64,000 bases of DNA from Alloyangia pacifica. GTDB taxonomy: Bacteria > Pseudomonadota > Alphaproteobacteria > Rhodobacterales > Rhodobacteraceae. Each line of letters begins with the position of its first letter. The first letter of the stretch is position 1. The notes beneath the pieces are model-generated. The model saw only the letters and a program-made list of their open reading frames with translations. It was not told where the DNA came from and made no database searches. The stretch lies in contig NZ_JAIVKX010000009.1 of NCBI RefSeq assembly GCF_020524285.1, positions 186,001 through 250,000 on the forward strand. The letters run 5' to 3'. Positions 34,748 to 44,387 of the stretch are shown in pieces. The translations under genes and the position numbers were made by a program.

Positions 34748-34856
34748 GGCCCGAGCTTTATGTCGCGGGAGAAGCTGTGGCAATGGGGGGCGTTTTGACA
34801 TATTGCCGCCCCCGAGAGACTGACCAGAAAGCCACGAAAGAAAGACGGGGGTTCCC

Positions 34857-35894
34857 ATGACCAAGACGATCCTGCGCGCGCTCGCCGGCGAGACGCTGCC
34901 CACCCCGCCGATCTGGATGATGCGCCAGGCCGGGCGCTACCTGCCCGAGTACCGCGCCACGCGGGCGCAGGCCGGGGACTTCCTGTCGCTGTGCTACAAC
35001 CCCGAGCTCGCCGCCGAGGTGACCCTGCAGCCGATCCGCCGCTACGGCTTCGACGCGGCGATCCTCTTTGCCGACATCCTGCTGCTGCCGCAGGCGCTGG
35101 GGCTTGACCTTTGGTTCGTCACCGGCGAGGGGCCGCGCCTCTCGACCATCCAGACCGACGCGGATCTGGCCGCGCTGAAGCCGGTCGCGGCGATCCACGA
35201 CACGCTCAACCCGGTCTACGAGACGGTGAAGATCCTCTCAAGCGAACTGCCAAAAGAGACCACGCTGATCGGTTTCGCCGGGGCGCCTTGGACCGTGGCG
35301 ACATACATGATCGCCGGGCGCGGCACCAAGGACCAGGGACCGGCACATGCGCTGAAGGCCGAGAACCGCAAGCTCTTCGAGGGCATCCTCGACGTGCTGA
35401 CGCAGGGCACCATCGAGTATCTCACCAAGCAGGTCGAGGCCGGGGCCGAGGTGGTGAAGATCTTCGACAGCTGGGCCGGCTCGCTTGAAGGGGACGATTT
35501 CCACAAGTACGCGCTGGAGCCCGCCCGCATCATCACCCAGGAGATGAAGGCGCGCTTCCCCGGCCTGCCGGTCATCGCCTTCCCCCGCCAGGCGGGCGAG
35601 AACTACATCGGCTTCCACGCGGCCACCGGGGCGGATTGCGTCGCGGTCGATGACAGCGTGACGCCGGAGTGGGCCGCCGAGCACGTGCAGGTCTCGGGCT
35701 GCGTGCAGGGCAACCTCGCCTCGTCGCACATGGTCACCGGCGGCGATGCGCTGGTGCGCGAGACGCAGCGGGTGGTGCGGGCCTTCTCGAAGGGGCCGCA
35801 CATCTTCAACCTCGGGCACGGCATCACCCCCGATGCCGACCCCGAGAACGTTCAGCTGATGATCGACACCGTGCGCAGCACGGTCACCGCCTAA
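34857..35894 (+). CDS. hemE: Uroporphyrinogen decarboxylase
   Basis: A 345-residue enzyme that removes four acetate carboxyls from uroporphyrinogen III to give coproporphyrinogen III. Both family signatures are present: [16 protein letters not shown] near the start and [17 protein letters not shown] in the middle. The catalytic Asp is in [16 protein letters not shown], and [16 protein letters not shown] closes the barrel. It follows a short GGGGG ribosome-binding site. It lies head-to-head with hemC. Confidence 0.98.
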   Translation: MTKTILRALAGETLPTPPIWMMRQAGRYLPEYRATRAQAGDFLSLCYNPELAAEVTLQPIRRYGFDAAILFADILLLPQALGLDLWFVTGEGPRLSTIQTDADLAALKPVAAIHDTLNPVYETVKILSSELPKETTLIGFAGAPWTVATYMIAGRGTKDQGPAHALKAENRKLFEGILDVLTQGTIEYLTKQVEAGAEVVKIFDSWAGSLEGDDFHKYALEPARIITQEMKARFPGLPVIAFPRQAGENYIGFHAATGADCVAVDDSVTPEWAAEHVQVSGCVQGNLASSHMVTGGDALVRETQRVVRAFSKGPHIFNLGHGITPDADPENVQLMIDTVRSTVTA

Positions 35895-35936
35895 TCATTC
35901 GCTGAAGGTCATCGCCTGACGGTGACCGTCTGAAGA

Positions 35937-36941
35937 TCAACGCCTGACGGCGGTGCTCCCGCGCCGCCGTCCCGGCTGCGGCCGCAACCGCGCCCGCTCG
36001 CGCAGGAAGACCACCAGACCCGCCCCGACGATCAGCGCGCAGCCGATCCAGGTGGCGGGGATGGGCCATTCGCCGAAGATCGCCCAGCCCCAGAAGATCG
36101 CCAGCGGCAGCCCGACGTATTCGAAGGGCGCGATCACCGCCGCATCGGCGAGCCGGTAGGAGGCGCTCAGCGCGTAGCCGACGAAGCCCGAGATGCAGCC
36201 GAGCAGCAGGAAGACCAGCGCGTCGCTCGCGCCGGGGAGAACCCAAGGGCGCAGCAGGAACCGCGCCGCCTCGCTGTCGAAGCTGTCCATGTAGCGCCCG
36301 TCGCCGGCCACCAGGTAGAATCCCGCCGAAACCACCAAGAACATCAGTTGCAGGTGCACCGCCAGCGCCGAGGCGCGGGTGGTCACCCCGAGCTTGCGCG
36401 TCAGCACCTGAAGCAGCGCGTAGAGCAGCGCCGAGACCACCGGCAGCAGCAGCACCAGCCGCGCGCCCGAATTGCCCTCCGGCGAGTCGGCCCAGGGCTG
36501 CTGCATGACCACCACGCCGAGAAAGCCGACAAAGACCGCCCCGAGCCGCCACGGCCCCACCTGCTCGCCGAGGATCGGCACCGACAGCAGCGTGATGAAC
36601 AGCGGCGCCACGAAGAACAGCGCCGTCGCCTGCCCCAGCGGCAGGATCGCCACCGAGGCGTAGAAGGTCATGTTCGCCAGCACCACCAGCACCCCGCGCG
36701 CGAGATGCAGCCAGGGCGTGTCGCTGCGCAGCAGTTTCCAGCCGCCCTCGATCTTCAGCATGACCAGGATGATGCACAGCCCCACCGCCGCGCGCGTCGC
36801 GACGATCTGGTGCAGCGGGTAGCCGCCCGAAAGCAGCTTGATCAGCATGTCGTTGATGGAGATCCCCGCAACCCCCGCGCAGATCAGCGCGATTCCGAGG
36901 CCGGGACGGTGAAGGCTGGTGGCAGATGCGGCGAGTGTCAT
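35937..36941 (-). CDS. DMT superfamily (EamA) transporter
   Basis: A 334-residue inner-membrane protein with ten predicted helices in two EamA repeats of five. SINDMLIKLLSGGYPLHQIV and ARGVLVVLANMTFYASVAIL fit the first repeat, and EYVGLPLAIFWGWAIFGEWP the conserved end of the second. Members export amino acids, nucleosides or other small metabolites; substrate unknown. It ends with an Arg-rich cytoplasmic tail. It converges on hemE and is divergent from the ABC exporter, with no functional tie evident. Confidence 0.9.
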   Translation of the reverse strand: MTLAASATSLHRPGLGIALICAGVAGISINDMLIKLLSGGYPLHQIVATRAAVGLCIILVMLKIEGGWKLLRSDTPWLHLARGVLVVLANMTFYASVAILPLGQATALFFVAPLFITLLSVPILGEQVGPWRLGAVFVGFLGVVVMQQPWADSPEGNSGARLVLLLPVVSALLYALLQVLTRKLGVTTRASALAVHLQLMFLVVSAGFYLVAGDGRYMDSFDSEAARFLLRPWVLPGASDALVFLLLGCISGFVGYALSASYRLADAAVIAPFEYVGLPLAIFWGWAIFGEWPIPATWIGCALIVGAGLVVFLRERARLRPQPGRRRGSTAVRR

Positions 36942-37015
36942 GCCCCGGCTCTAGCCCGGCCCGCAGGCAAGCGCCATATGCAAACACCCGCAACCAACGT
37001 CCTTCGAAGGAGGCT

Positions 37016-37039
37016 GCAAATCTCTTCGAAGAGATTTGC
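37016..37039. repeat. Perfect 24-bp palindrome upstream of the ABC exporter
   Basis: GCAAATCTCTTC (37016-37027) is followed directly by its reverse complement (37028-37039), centred on TTCGAA. It lies in the 219-bp region between divergent genes, so a regulator site for one or both is possible. A nearby CCTTCGAAGG (37011 region, 37001-37010) repeats the TTCGAA core. Confidence 0.8.
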
Positions 37040-37160
37040 CCGCCGCTCCTGACGGAAACCGGCAGCAGACCCCTGCCGCACAGCCCGGCCTGCGGCATCG
37101 CACGTTGCGCTTTGCGCCGGGGGGCCTAGGTTTGCGCTCACACAAGCGGGAGGGCAGCGC

Positions 37161-38093
37161 ATGTCCATGGTCGAGGTGACCCAGGTCACGAAAAAATACG
37201 ATGGCGGCTTCGAGGCGCTGAAGGGCGTCGATCTGACCATCGAGGACGGCGAGATTCTCGCCCTGCTCGGCCCCAACGGCGCGGGCAAGACCACGCTGAT
37301 CTCGATCATCTGCGGGCTGGTCACCCCCTCGGGCGGCCAGCTCCGCGTCGGCGGACACGACGTGGTCACCGACTACCGCGAGACCCGCCGCCTCGTCGGG
37401 CTGGTGCCGCAGGAGATCAACCTCGAACCCTTCGAGAAGGTGCTCAACACGGTGCGCTTCTCGCGCGGACTCTTCGGGCTGAAACGCAACGACGCGCTGA
37501 TCGAGGACGTGCTGCGGCGGCTCTCGCTGTGGGACAAGCGCGACACGCCGATCCGCGCGCTCTCGGGCGGGATGAAGCGCCGGGTGCTGATCGCCAAGGC
37601 GCTGGCGCATGAGCCGAAGGTGCTGTTTCTCGACGAGCCCACCGCCGGGGTCGACGTCGAGCTGCGCCGCGACATGTGGGAGATCGTCGCGGACCTCAAG
37701 GCGCGCGGCACGACGATCATCCTCACCACCCATTACATCGAGGAGGCCGAGGCCATCGCCGACCGCATCGGGGTGATCAACCGCGGCCGCATCCTGCTGG
37801 TCGAGGACAAGCAGAGCCTGATGACCCGACTCGGCCGCAAGGAGCTGCGCATCTCGCTCGATGCCCCCCTGGGTGCCCTGCCGCCGTCGCTGGATGGCCG
37901 CGGGCTCGAGCTGCAGGACGGAGGCCACATGCTGGTGCACCGCTACGACAGCACCGCCGAGCGCAGCGGCATCGCCCGGCTGATGGCCGATCTCGCCGCC
38001 GAGGGCATCGCCGTGCGCGACGTGGCCACGCGGCAAAGCTCGCTCGAGGAGATTTTCGTCAACATGGTGCACAACGAGGAGGACGCGGCATGA
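37161..38093 (+). CDS. ABC-2 type exporter ATP-binding protein
   Basis: A 310-residue ATPase of the DrrA/NodI/YadG type. Walker [12 protein letters not shown]-loop [15 protein letters not shown], signature [15 protein letters not shown], Walker [17 protein letters not shown] and switch His in [16 protein letters not shown] are intact. The C-terminal 80 residues are the usual exporter-specific extension. It ends in an ATGA overlap with the permease gene, its partner. Substrate is unknown; YadGH-like systems remain poorly defined. Confidence 0.94.
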   Translation: MSMVEVTQVTKKYDGGFEALKGVDLTIEDGEILALLGPNGAGKTTLISIICGLVTPSGGQLRVGGHDVVTDYRETRRLVGLVPQEINLEPFEKVLNTVRFSRGLFGLKRNDALIEDVLRRLSLWDKRDTPIRALSGGMKRRVLIAKALAHEPKVLFLDEPTAGVDVELRRDMWEIVADLKARGTTIILTTHYIEEAEAIADRIGVINRGRILLVEDKQSLMTRLGRKELRISLDAPLGALPPSLDGRGLELQDGGHMLVHRYDSTAERSGIARLMADLAAEGIAVRDVATRQSSLEEIFVNMVHNEEDAA

Positions 38094-38851
38094 ACCTCCG
38101 GGGCGTCTGGGCCATCTACCACTACGAGATGAGCCGCTTCTTCCGCACGCTGATGCAGAGCTTCCTGTCGCCGGTGATCTCGACCTCGCTCTACTTCGTG
38201 GTCTTCGGTGCCGCCATCGGGTCGCGCATCGACGAGGTCGAGGGCGTCAGCTACGGCGCCTTCATCGTGCCGGGTCTGGTGATGCTCTCGGTGATCACCC
38301 AGGCCATCGCCAACGCCAGCTTCGGCATCTACTTCCCGAAGTTCATCGGCACGATCTACGAGCTGCTGTCGGCCCCGGTGAACTTCCTCGAGATCGTCAT
38401 CGGCTACGTCGGCGCGGCGGCGACGAAGGCACTGTTCATCGGCGTGGTGATCCTCGGCACGGCGACGCTCTTCGTCGACCTGCAGGTGGAGCATCCCGTC
38501 GCCATGGTCGCCTTCCTGCTGCTGACCTGTATCAGCTTCGCGCTGCTCGGGTTCATCATCGGCATATGGGCCGGCAACTTCGAGCAGCTTCAGCTCGTGC
38601 CCTTGCTGGTGGTCACGCCGCTGATCTTCCTCGGCGGCAGCTTCTACTCGATCTCGATGCTGCCGCCGGTGTGGCAGACGATCACCCTGTTCAACCCGGT
38701 GGTCTACCTGATCTCCGGCTTTCGCTGGGCCTTCTTCGGCATGGCCGACGTGCCGGTCGGGCTGAGCCTGCTGGCGATCGCCGGCTTCACCGGCCTCTGC
38801 CTCGCGGTGATCTGGTGGATCTTCCGCACCGGCTGGCGGCTGCGCAGCTAG
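38090..38851 (+). CDS. ABC-2 type exporter permease
   Basis: A 253-residue six-helix permease of the NodJ/YadH type. The N-terminal amphipathic [20 protein letters not shown] precedes the first helix, and [20 protein letters not shown] with [16 protein letters not shown] forms the conserved ABC-2 signature near the end. It starts within the ATPase stop (ATGA). Its TAG stop lies in a CTAG tetranucleotide that also supplies the TAG stop of the convergent gene. Confidence 0.94.
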   Translation: MNLRGVWAIYHYEMSRFFRTLMQSFLSPVISTSLYFVVFGAAIGSRIDEVEGVSYGAFIVPGLVMLSVITQAIANASFGIYFPKFIGTIYELLSAPVNFLEIVIGYVGAAATKALFIGVVILGTATLFVDLQVEHPVAMVAFLLLTCISFALLGFIIGIWAGNFEQLQLVPLLVVTPLIFLGGSFYSISMLPPVWQTITLFNPVVYLISGFRWAFFGMADVPVGLSLLAIAGFTGLCLAVIWWIFRTGWRLRS

Positions 38852-39987
38852 GCGCCGAGTTCGAAGGCGGCCTCGGCCACGTCGCGCCCGTTGACCTGCA
38901 CGATCACCGCGTGCGGGCCGGGATGCAGCCGGAACGTGGTGGCGTCGCCCTTCAGGTGGTGACGCTTCTCCAGTCGCAGCGGCACGCCGGGCGCGAGCGT
39001 GGCCGATTTCAGCTTGAACACCTTCTCGGCGCTGCCGTTGGGGCGGTGGAAGCGCAATCGGTAGTCCACCAGAACCGGCCCGCCCTCGGGTGAGCTCAGC
39101 TCGACCGCGATCCCCAGCCTGTCGCCAATCTTCATCTCCGTGGAGGAAAGCGTCACGCGCGCCGCAACCAGCAGATCGGCGCGGTAGCCGAGCAGCGCCA
39201 GCGCCTCGGGCTCGCCGCGCTTGACCGCGGTGCGCAGGGCGTGGCGGGTGATCCAGGCCATTTCCTTCGGCTGCTGCCGGCCCTCGTCCTGCCAGCGGGC
39301 GAGACGGGTAAGCACCTCCGCCGGGGCGATCTTCGTCAGGTCGTTGAGATGGTTGGCCACCGAGCGCGTGACGAAACGGGTGTCATCGGCGTGCAGGGCA
39401 TCGAGATAGCGCAGCGGCACCAGCGGATCGAGCGTTATCCCCATGCCCCAGGGCAGCTTGGGCCGGGTGCCCTCGGAGACGAGCCGCCGCACGTGGTAGT
39501 TCGGATCGTTCACCCAGGTGTCGAGCCGTGCCAGCACCTCCTCGGGCCAGCGGTTGAGAAAGGGCCGCAGCGCGAACTCCATCGAGAAGCGCTGCGTGGC
39601 GGCATGGATCAGATCGAGCGCGCGCGCCGGATGCGCCATGCCATGTTTCACCGCCAGAACGCCCGGCACCGCGTGGATGAAGCGCCCGAAGTCGTCATCC
39701 CCAAGCGTGGGATCGAGAGCCTCCGGCATCGCCGCCTCGACCTGTTCCGCCATTTCGGGAAACCCCAAAGGAAGCTGTTCCGCCAGCGCATCGGCCAGGA
39801 GCTCCAGCCGCGCATGCACCCCGAGCCCCGTGAGCCGCGACAGGGCGGTCTCGACGAAGCGCCCCGCATCGAAGCCGGGCAGCACGGAAAAATCGCGACC
39901 GAGGTCGGTCAGCGACTCGCGGTTGAACAGCTGATCTGAGAGCGAGGAACCCGCGCCCCCGCCCTGCCCGTCCGGCCCTCGTGCCAT
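38848..39987 (-). CDS. DNA alkylation repair protein (HEAT-repeat, AlkC/AlkD-like)
   Basis: A 379-residue protein made of HEAT-like helical repeats, matching the COG4335 branch of the AlkC/AlkD DNA glycosylases that excise 3-methyladenine-type lesions. [20 protein letters not shown] and [18 protein letters not shown] are the family's conserved DNA-facing segments. The last 100 residues form a beta-rich C-terminal domain ([20 protein letters not shown]). The ATG at 39987 follows AGCGGGGC. It lies 11 bp after the SDR gene on the same strand, so the two are probably co-transcribed. Its stop overlaps that of the ABC-2 permease. Confidence 0.88.
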   Translation of the reverse strand: MARGPDGQGGGAGSSLSDQLFNRESLTDLGRDFSVLPGFDAGRFVETALSRLTGLGVHARLELLADALAEQLPLGFPEMAEQVEAAMPEALDPTLGDDDFGRFIHAVPGVLAVKHGMAHPARALDLIHAATQRFSMEFALRPFLNRWPEEVLARLDTWVNDPNYHVRRLVSEGTRPKLPWGMGITLDPLVPLRYLDALHADDTRFVTRSVANHLNDLTKIAPAEVLTRLARWQDEGRQQPKEMAWITRHALRTAVKRGEPEALALLGYRADLLVAARVTLSSTEMKIGDRLGIAVELSSPEGGPVLVDYRLRFHRPNGSAEKVFKLKSATLAPGVPLRLEKRHHLKGDATTFRLHPGPHAVIVQVNGRDVAEAAFELGA

Positions 39988-39998
39988 GTCTGCCCCGC

Positions 39999-40778
39999 TC
40001 AGATCGTCGCCAGCGTTTCGCCACCGTCGAGCACGATGTTCTGCCCGACGATGAAACGCGCATGAACCGAGCAGAGATAGGCGCACATGCGCCCGAAGTC
40101 CGCCGCCTGCCCGTATGCGCGCGTCGGGATGCCCGCAGCACGCGCCGCGCTGACCTCGGGGATGGGGCGGCCGGTCTTCTCCGACTCGTGCCTGTCCATC
40201 TGTACGATCCGGTCGGTTTCATGCACGCCGGGCAGCAGGTTGTTGATCGTCACGCCCTTCTCCGCCACCTGCCGCGAGGTGCCCGCGACGAAGCCGGTGA
40301 GCCCCGCCCGCGCCGAGTTCGACAGGCCAAGCTGCAGGATCGGTGCCTTCACAGAGCGCGAGGTGATATTGACCACCCGGCCCCAGCCGCGGTCCATCAT
40401 GCCCGGCAGCAGCGCCTGCATGAGCGCGATCGGCGTGAGCATGTTGCCGTCGAGCGCCTTGAGAAAATCGGTGCGGTCCCAGTCGCTCCAGATGCCCGGC
40501 GGCGGGCCGCCGGCGTTGGTCACCAGGATGTCGGCGCCGCGCGCCACCTCGAGCACCTGCGCCCGGCCGTCCTCGGAGACGATGTCGGCGACCACCGTGG
40601 TCACCTCGACGCCATAGGCCCGGCGGATTTCCTCGGCCGTGGCCTCGAGCGTCTCTGCGCCGCGTGCGTTCATCACGAGGCTACAGCCCGCCTCGGCCAG
40701 CGCCTCGGCACAGCCGCGCCCCAGTCCCTTCGACGAGGCGCAGACCAGCGCCGTCTTTCCCGCGATCCCGAGATCCAT
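39999..40778 (-). CDS. Atypical short-chain dehydrogenase/reductase
   Basis: A 259-residue SDR-fold protein. The cofactor motif reads ALVCASSKGLGRGCAEALAE (TGxxxGxG replaced by ASSKGLGRG) and the NAG motif is normal (ILVTNAGGPPPG). The active-site segment is NITSRSVKAPILQLGLSNSA, then RAGL: the Ser is kept, but the canonical YxxxK reads SNSAR, with Ser for Tyr and Arg for Lys. It belongs to a known subgroup annotated as 3-oxoacyl-ACP reductase-like, with unproven activity. AGGGAGAACAGG precedes the ATG at 40778. It leads the alkylation-repair gene. Confidence 0.85.
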   Translation of the reverse strand: MDLGIAGKTALVCASSKGLGRGCAEALAEAGCSLVMNARGAETLEATAEEIRRAYGVEVTTVVADIVSEDGRAQVLEVARGADILVTNAGGPPPGIWSDWDRTDFLKALDGNMLTPIALMQALLPGMMDRGWGRVVNITSRSVKAPILQLGLSNSARAGLTGFVAGTSRQVAEKGVTINNLLPGVHETDRIVQMDRHESEKTGRPIPEVSAARAAGIPTRAYGQAADFGRMCAYLCSVHARFIVGQNIVLDGGETLATI

Positions 40779-41019
40779 CCTGTTCTCCCTTTTCCGTCCA
40801 CCGGCGAAACGCCGGGTCACCTCTGCCGGCAAAACGCCGGGTCCGGGGCCATATGATGACACATTCCCCTGACAGACAATGGCATGTAAGCTGGGACAGC
40901 TTTTCCGGCCAAGCGCCCCGAAGCAAAGACCCCGAATTCAAGACCCGGAAGCCAGGACAGTGCACGCAGGCCCATTTCGGGAAGACCCGAAGAGAGGCTG
41001 GCGCAGGTAGAGACGAGTG

Positions 41020-42063
41020 ATGTCAGACGCCCTTTACACTTCCGCCGGCCCGCGCCCGGCGCACAGCGTGACCGTCTACCGCGGCGCCGATCTTCGCGTG
41101 GTAAGCGGCGCCAATCTCGGCGACGAGCTGAGCTTTGCCGACGACCTGCAGCCCGACGACATCTACGCGCTCTCGCCGCGGGCACGCCCCTGCCGGCTCG
41201 CCGTCCAGCCCTCTGCGGGCGCCCCCGTCCACGTTGCGCCCTTTCACGTCGCACCCGGCAGCGAGACCGGGCACCCCGGCGCCGCGCTGCATCTGGATTG
41301 CTGCGTGATCTTCATGAGCGGCGACGGCGCCATGACCGAGGCGATCGTGCTGGTCGAGACCGATTCCGACGGGCTGGTGGCGCAGGTCTACATCATGCCG
41401 CTGGCGCCGCTGCAGCCCCGCAAGGACTACGCGCTTGTCGGGATTTCCGCCGAGGGCGCGCTGGCCCGCTTCGCCCAGGCCGCCTGCGTGTCCTTCACCC
41501 GCGGCACGCTGATCACCATGGCCTCCGGCGCGCAGCGCCCGATCGAGGATCTGCGCCCGGGCGACCGCGTGCTGACCCGTGACGACGGCCCGCAGGACAT
41601 CCGCTGGATCGGCAACCAGGTGGTGCGCGCCAGCGGCGCCTTCGCGCCGATCCTGATCCGCGCCGGGGCGCTCAACAATGCCCGCGATCTGCTGGTCAGC
41701 CCGGACCACAGGCTGTTCATCTACCAGCGCCGCGACCGGCTCGGCACCGGCCGCGCCGAACTGCTGGTGCGCGCCCGCCACCTGCTGAACGGCGAAAGCA
41801 TCGTGCAACAGGACGGCGGCTTCGTGGAGTACTACCAGATGCTCTTCGACCATCACCAGATCATCTACGCCGAGGGCATCGCGGCGGAATCCATGCTCGT
41901 CGACACGCGCACCCGCGCCGCCCTGCCCGCTGAACTCTCCGAACAACTTGCCGCGCTGCTGCCGCGCCACCGCGCCTCGGACCAGCCGGAGATCGAGGTG
42001 CAGGAAGTGATGCTGCAGAGGCCCGACGCGGCCGAGCTGCTGCGGCGCTCCTCGGTGGGCTGA
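41020..42063 (+). CDS. Hint domain-containing protein
   Basis: A 347-residue protein with a Hint_2 (hedgehog/intein-type) domain from about residue 155: ACVSFTRGTLITMASGAQRP, then GDRVLTRDDGPQDIRWIG. The Cys at the start of the domain is the usual self-splicing nucleophile, and LVSPDHRLFI holds the conserved block-B-like His. The N-terminal 150 residues are unassigned beta-rich sequence, and the C-terminal 60 are charged. Such proteins are numerous in Rhodobacteraceae, often fused to calcium-binding secreted modules; here none is present. Start chosen at the ATG; a GTG one codon earlier is possible. Confidence 0.85.
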   Translation: MSDALYTSAGPRPAHSVTVYRGADLRVVSGANLGDELSFADDLQPDDIYALSPRARPCRLAVQPSAGAPVHVAPFHVAPGSETGHPGAALHLDCCVIFMSGDGAMTEAIVLVETDSDGLVAQVYIMPLAPLQPRKDYALVGISAEGALARFAQAACVSFTRGTLITMASGAQRPIEDLRPGDRVLTRDDGPQDIRWIGNQVVRASGAFAPILIRAGALNNARDLLVSPDHRLFIYQRRDRLGTGRAELLVRARHLLNGESIVQQDGGFVEYYQMLFDHHQIIYAEGIAAESMLVDTRTRAALPAELSEQLAALLPRHRASDQPEIEVQEVMLQRPDAAELLRRSSVG

Positions 42064-42087
42064 GACGGCGGCGGCGCTGACGGTTCC

Positions 42088-42154
42088 GGAAAATGGGGGC
42101 GCTGCCCCCGTCCGCTGACGCGGCCTCCCCCGGGATATTTTCACCTAGGTGAAA
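42088..42154. repeat. Dispersed intergenic hairpin element, copy A
   Basis: A hairpin GGGGGC-GCT-GCCCCC (42095-42109) is followed by a weaker GC stem and then CTCCCCCGGGATATTTT (42125-42141), CACCTAGGTG and AAA. The same layout recurs at 46407, and its first hairpin at 29979. I recognise it as a type of intergenic element common in Rhodobacteraceae. It may terminate the Hint-protein transcript. Confidence 0.7.
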
Positions 42155-42214
42155 GCGCATAGGGCTTCTTCTCTTTCCAAATACGCCGGCCCGAGGCGGC
42201 AGCCCGCGCGGCGC

Positions 42215-42478
42215 TCAGTGGTTGCGCAGCGCGGCGATCAGCTCGTCCTTGCTCATCTGCGAGCGCCCGTCGACGCCGATCTCCTGCGCCCGCTCGTAGA
42301 GGTCTTCCTTGGTCCAGTCCTCGTAGGGCGGCGCCTTGCCGCCCTTCTTCGAGGGGTGCATGTCGGGATTGGCCTTGGCATTCGCGATACGTGCCGCCTT
42401 CTCCGCCGAGTAGCCCTGCCCGCGCAGGTCCTCGTAGAGCTTGTCGTCCTTGATCGAGGGGCCGTGATCCTTGGTCAT
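42215..42478 (-). CDS. Rho N-terminal-domain-like small protein (DUF7218-type)
   Basis: An 87-residue protein widespread in bacteria: KDHGPSIKDDKLYEDLRGQG, EKAARIANAKAN, then a SAP/Rho-N-like helix-extended-helix EDWTKEDLYERAQEIGVDG and SKDELIAALRNH. The C-terminal part resembles the nucleic-acid-binding LEM/SAP-like module of Rho factor. AAAGGAGACCTCCG precedes the ATG. It is divergent from prfC. Function is unknown; single-stranded nucleic-acid binding is a reasonable guess. Confidence 0.85.
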   Translation of the reverse strand: MTKDHGPSIKDDKLYEDLRGQGYSAEKAARIANAKANPDMHPSKKGGKAPPYEDWTKEDLYERAQEIGVDGRSQMSKDELIAALRNH

Positions 42479-42566
42479 CGGAGGTCTCCTTTCAAAGCCT
42501 CAACCGCCGCCCGCGCCGCGCGGTTCCCCATAGACAAAACCCCCGCCCGCACCTATACGCGCGCTC

Positions 42567-44174
42567 ATGCTGGACACCGCTTCGAACCGCCCCACCCTGC
42601 CGCCCGAGATCGCGCGGCGCCGCACCTTCGCGATCATCTCGCACCCGGATGCGGGCAAGACCACGCTGACCGAAAAGTTCCTGCTTTTCGGCGGGGCGAT
42701 CCAGATGGCCGGACAGGTCCGCGCCAAGGGCGAGGCGCGGCGCACCCGCTCGGACTTCATGAAGATGGAGCAGGAGCGCGGCATCTCGGTCTCCGCCTCG
42801 GCGATGTCCTTCGAATATGGGCAGTTCCGCTACAACCTCGTGGACACGCCGGGCCACTCGGACTTCTCGGAAGACACCTATCGCACGCTGACCGCGGTCG
42901 ATGCGGCGATCATGGTGATCGACGGCGCCAAGGGCGTGGAAAGCCAGACCCGCAAGCTCTTCGAAGTCTGCCGGTTGCGCGACCTGCCGATCCTGACCTT
43001 CTGCAACAAGATGGACCGCGAGGCGCGCGACACCTTCGAGATCATCGACGAGATTCAGGAAAACCTTGCCATCGACGTGACGCCCGCCAGCTGGCCGATC
43101 GGCATGGGCCGGGATTTCGTCGGCTGCTACGACATGATCCACGACCGGCTGGAACTCATGGACCGCGCGGATCGCAACCGCGTGGCGGAATCGATCAAGC
43201 TGTCCGGCCTCGACGATCCGAAGCTGGCGGAGCACATTCCGGCAGAGCTGCTCGAGCAGCTGCGCGAGGAGGTCGAGATGGCGCGCGAGCTGCTGCCGGC
43301 GCTCGATCCGCAGTCGGTGCTCGAAGGCCATATGACGCCGATCTGGTTCGGCTCGGCGATCAACTCCTTCGGCGTGAAGGAACTGATGGACGGCATCGGC
43401 GAGCTCGCGCCCGAGCCGCAGCCGACCTCGGCCGCGCCCCGGCAAATTGCCCCCGACGAGAAAAAGGTCGCCGGCTTCGTCTTCAAGGTGCAGGCCAATA
43501 TGGACCCCAAGCACCGCGACCGCGTCGCCTTCGTGCGGCTGTCGTCGGGCCACTTCGAGCGCGGCATGAAGCTGACCCATGTGCGCACCAAGAAGCCCAT
43601 GGCGATCTCCAACCCGGTGCTCTTCCTTGCAGCCGACCGCGAGCTGGCGGAAGAGGCTTGGGCGGGCGACATCATCGGCATCCCCAACCACGGCCAGCTG
43701 CGCATCGGCGACACGCTGACCGAGGGCGAGGCGCTCAAGGTCACCGGCATCCCGTCCTTCGCGCCGGAACTGCTGCAGAGCGTGCGCGCGGGCGATCCGC
43801 TGAAGGCCAAGCACCTGGAAAAGGCGCTGTTCCAATTTGCCGAGGAAGGCGCGGCGAAGGTGTTCAAGCCGTCGATCGGCTCGGGTTATATCGTCGGCGT
43901 CGTCGGCGCGCTGCAATTCGAGGTTCTGGGCGCGCGGATCGAGCAGGAATATTCGCTGCCGGTGCGTTTCGAGCCCTCGCAGTTCACCTCGGCGCGCTGG
44001 GTGCATGGCGAGAAGGCGGCGGTGGAGAAATTCACCAACGCCAACAAGCAGCACATCGCCCACGACAACGACGGCGACATCGTCTACCTGACGCGCATGC
44101 AGTGGGACATCGACCGGGTCGAACGCGACTATCCGGGCGTGACCCTCTCGGCCACCAAGGAGATGATGGTCTGA
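42567..44174 (+). CDS. prfC: Peptide chain release factor 3
   Basis: A 535-residue translational GTPase that recycles RF1/RF2 from the ribosome after termination. G1 ISHPDAGKTTLTEK, switch regions QERGISVSASAMSFEY, G3 DTPGHSDFSEDT and G4 FCNKMDRE are all present. Domain 2 begins near residue 290 and domain 3 follows, without the domain IV/V pair of EF-G, so this is RF3. Length is standard (529 in E. coli). It is followed by a perfect 13-bp-stem terminator. Confidence 0.98.
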   Translation: MLDTASNRPTLPPEIARRRTFAIISHPDAGKTTLTEKFLLFGGAIQMAGQVRAKGEARRTRSDFMKMEQERGISVSASAMSFEYGQFRYNLVDTPGHSDFSEDTYRTLTAVDAAIMVIDGAKGVESQTRKLFEVCRLRDLPILTFCNKMDREARDTFEIIDEIQENLAIDVTPASWPIGMGRDFVGCYDMIHDRLELMDRADRNRVAESIKLSGLDDPKLAEHIPAELLEQLREEVEMARELLPALDPQSVLEGHMTPIWFGSAINSFGVKELMDGIGELAPEPQPTSAAPRQIAPDEKKVAGFVFKVQANMDPKHRDRVAFVRLSSGHFERGMKLTHVRTKKPMAISNPVLFLAADRELAEEAWAGDIIGIPNHGQLRIGDTLTEGEALKVTGIPSFAPELLQSVRAGDPLKAKHLEKALFQFAEEGAAKVFKPSIGSGYIVGVVGALQFEVLGARIEQEYSLPVRFEPSQFTSARWVHGEKAAVEKFTNANKQHIAHDNDGDIVYLTRMQWDIDRVERDYPGVTLSATKEMMV

Positions 44175-44235
44175 GCCGGGCTGTTGCAGCGCTGCACAGG
44201 CTAACAGACTGACCCAAGGTCACTTTCCGCTTCGG

Positions 44236-44270
44236 GACGCCGCGAAATCACAATTTCGCGGCGTCTTTCG
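44236..44270 (+). terminator. Rho-independent terminator of prfC
   Basis: GACGCCGCGAAAT (44236-44248) and ATTTCGCGGCGTC (44253-44265) form a perfect 13-bp stem with a CACA loop, followed by TTTCGCTTTCG. It is 61 bp past the stop codon. Confidence 0.85.
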
Positions 44271-44387
44271 CTTTCGCGGGACAAACCCGGGGCCGCTCTG
44301 GCTATACTGGTGCGGCAGAGGGTGCGAAGCCCCGGGCAGAGCACGTAAACCAACGACAAGAAACGACAAGACAGGCACAGAGGCAGC

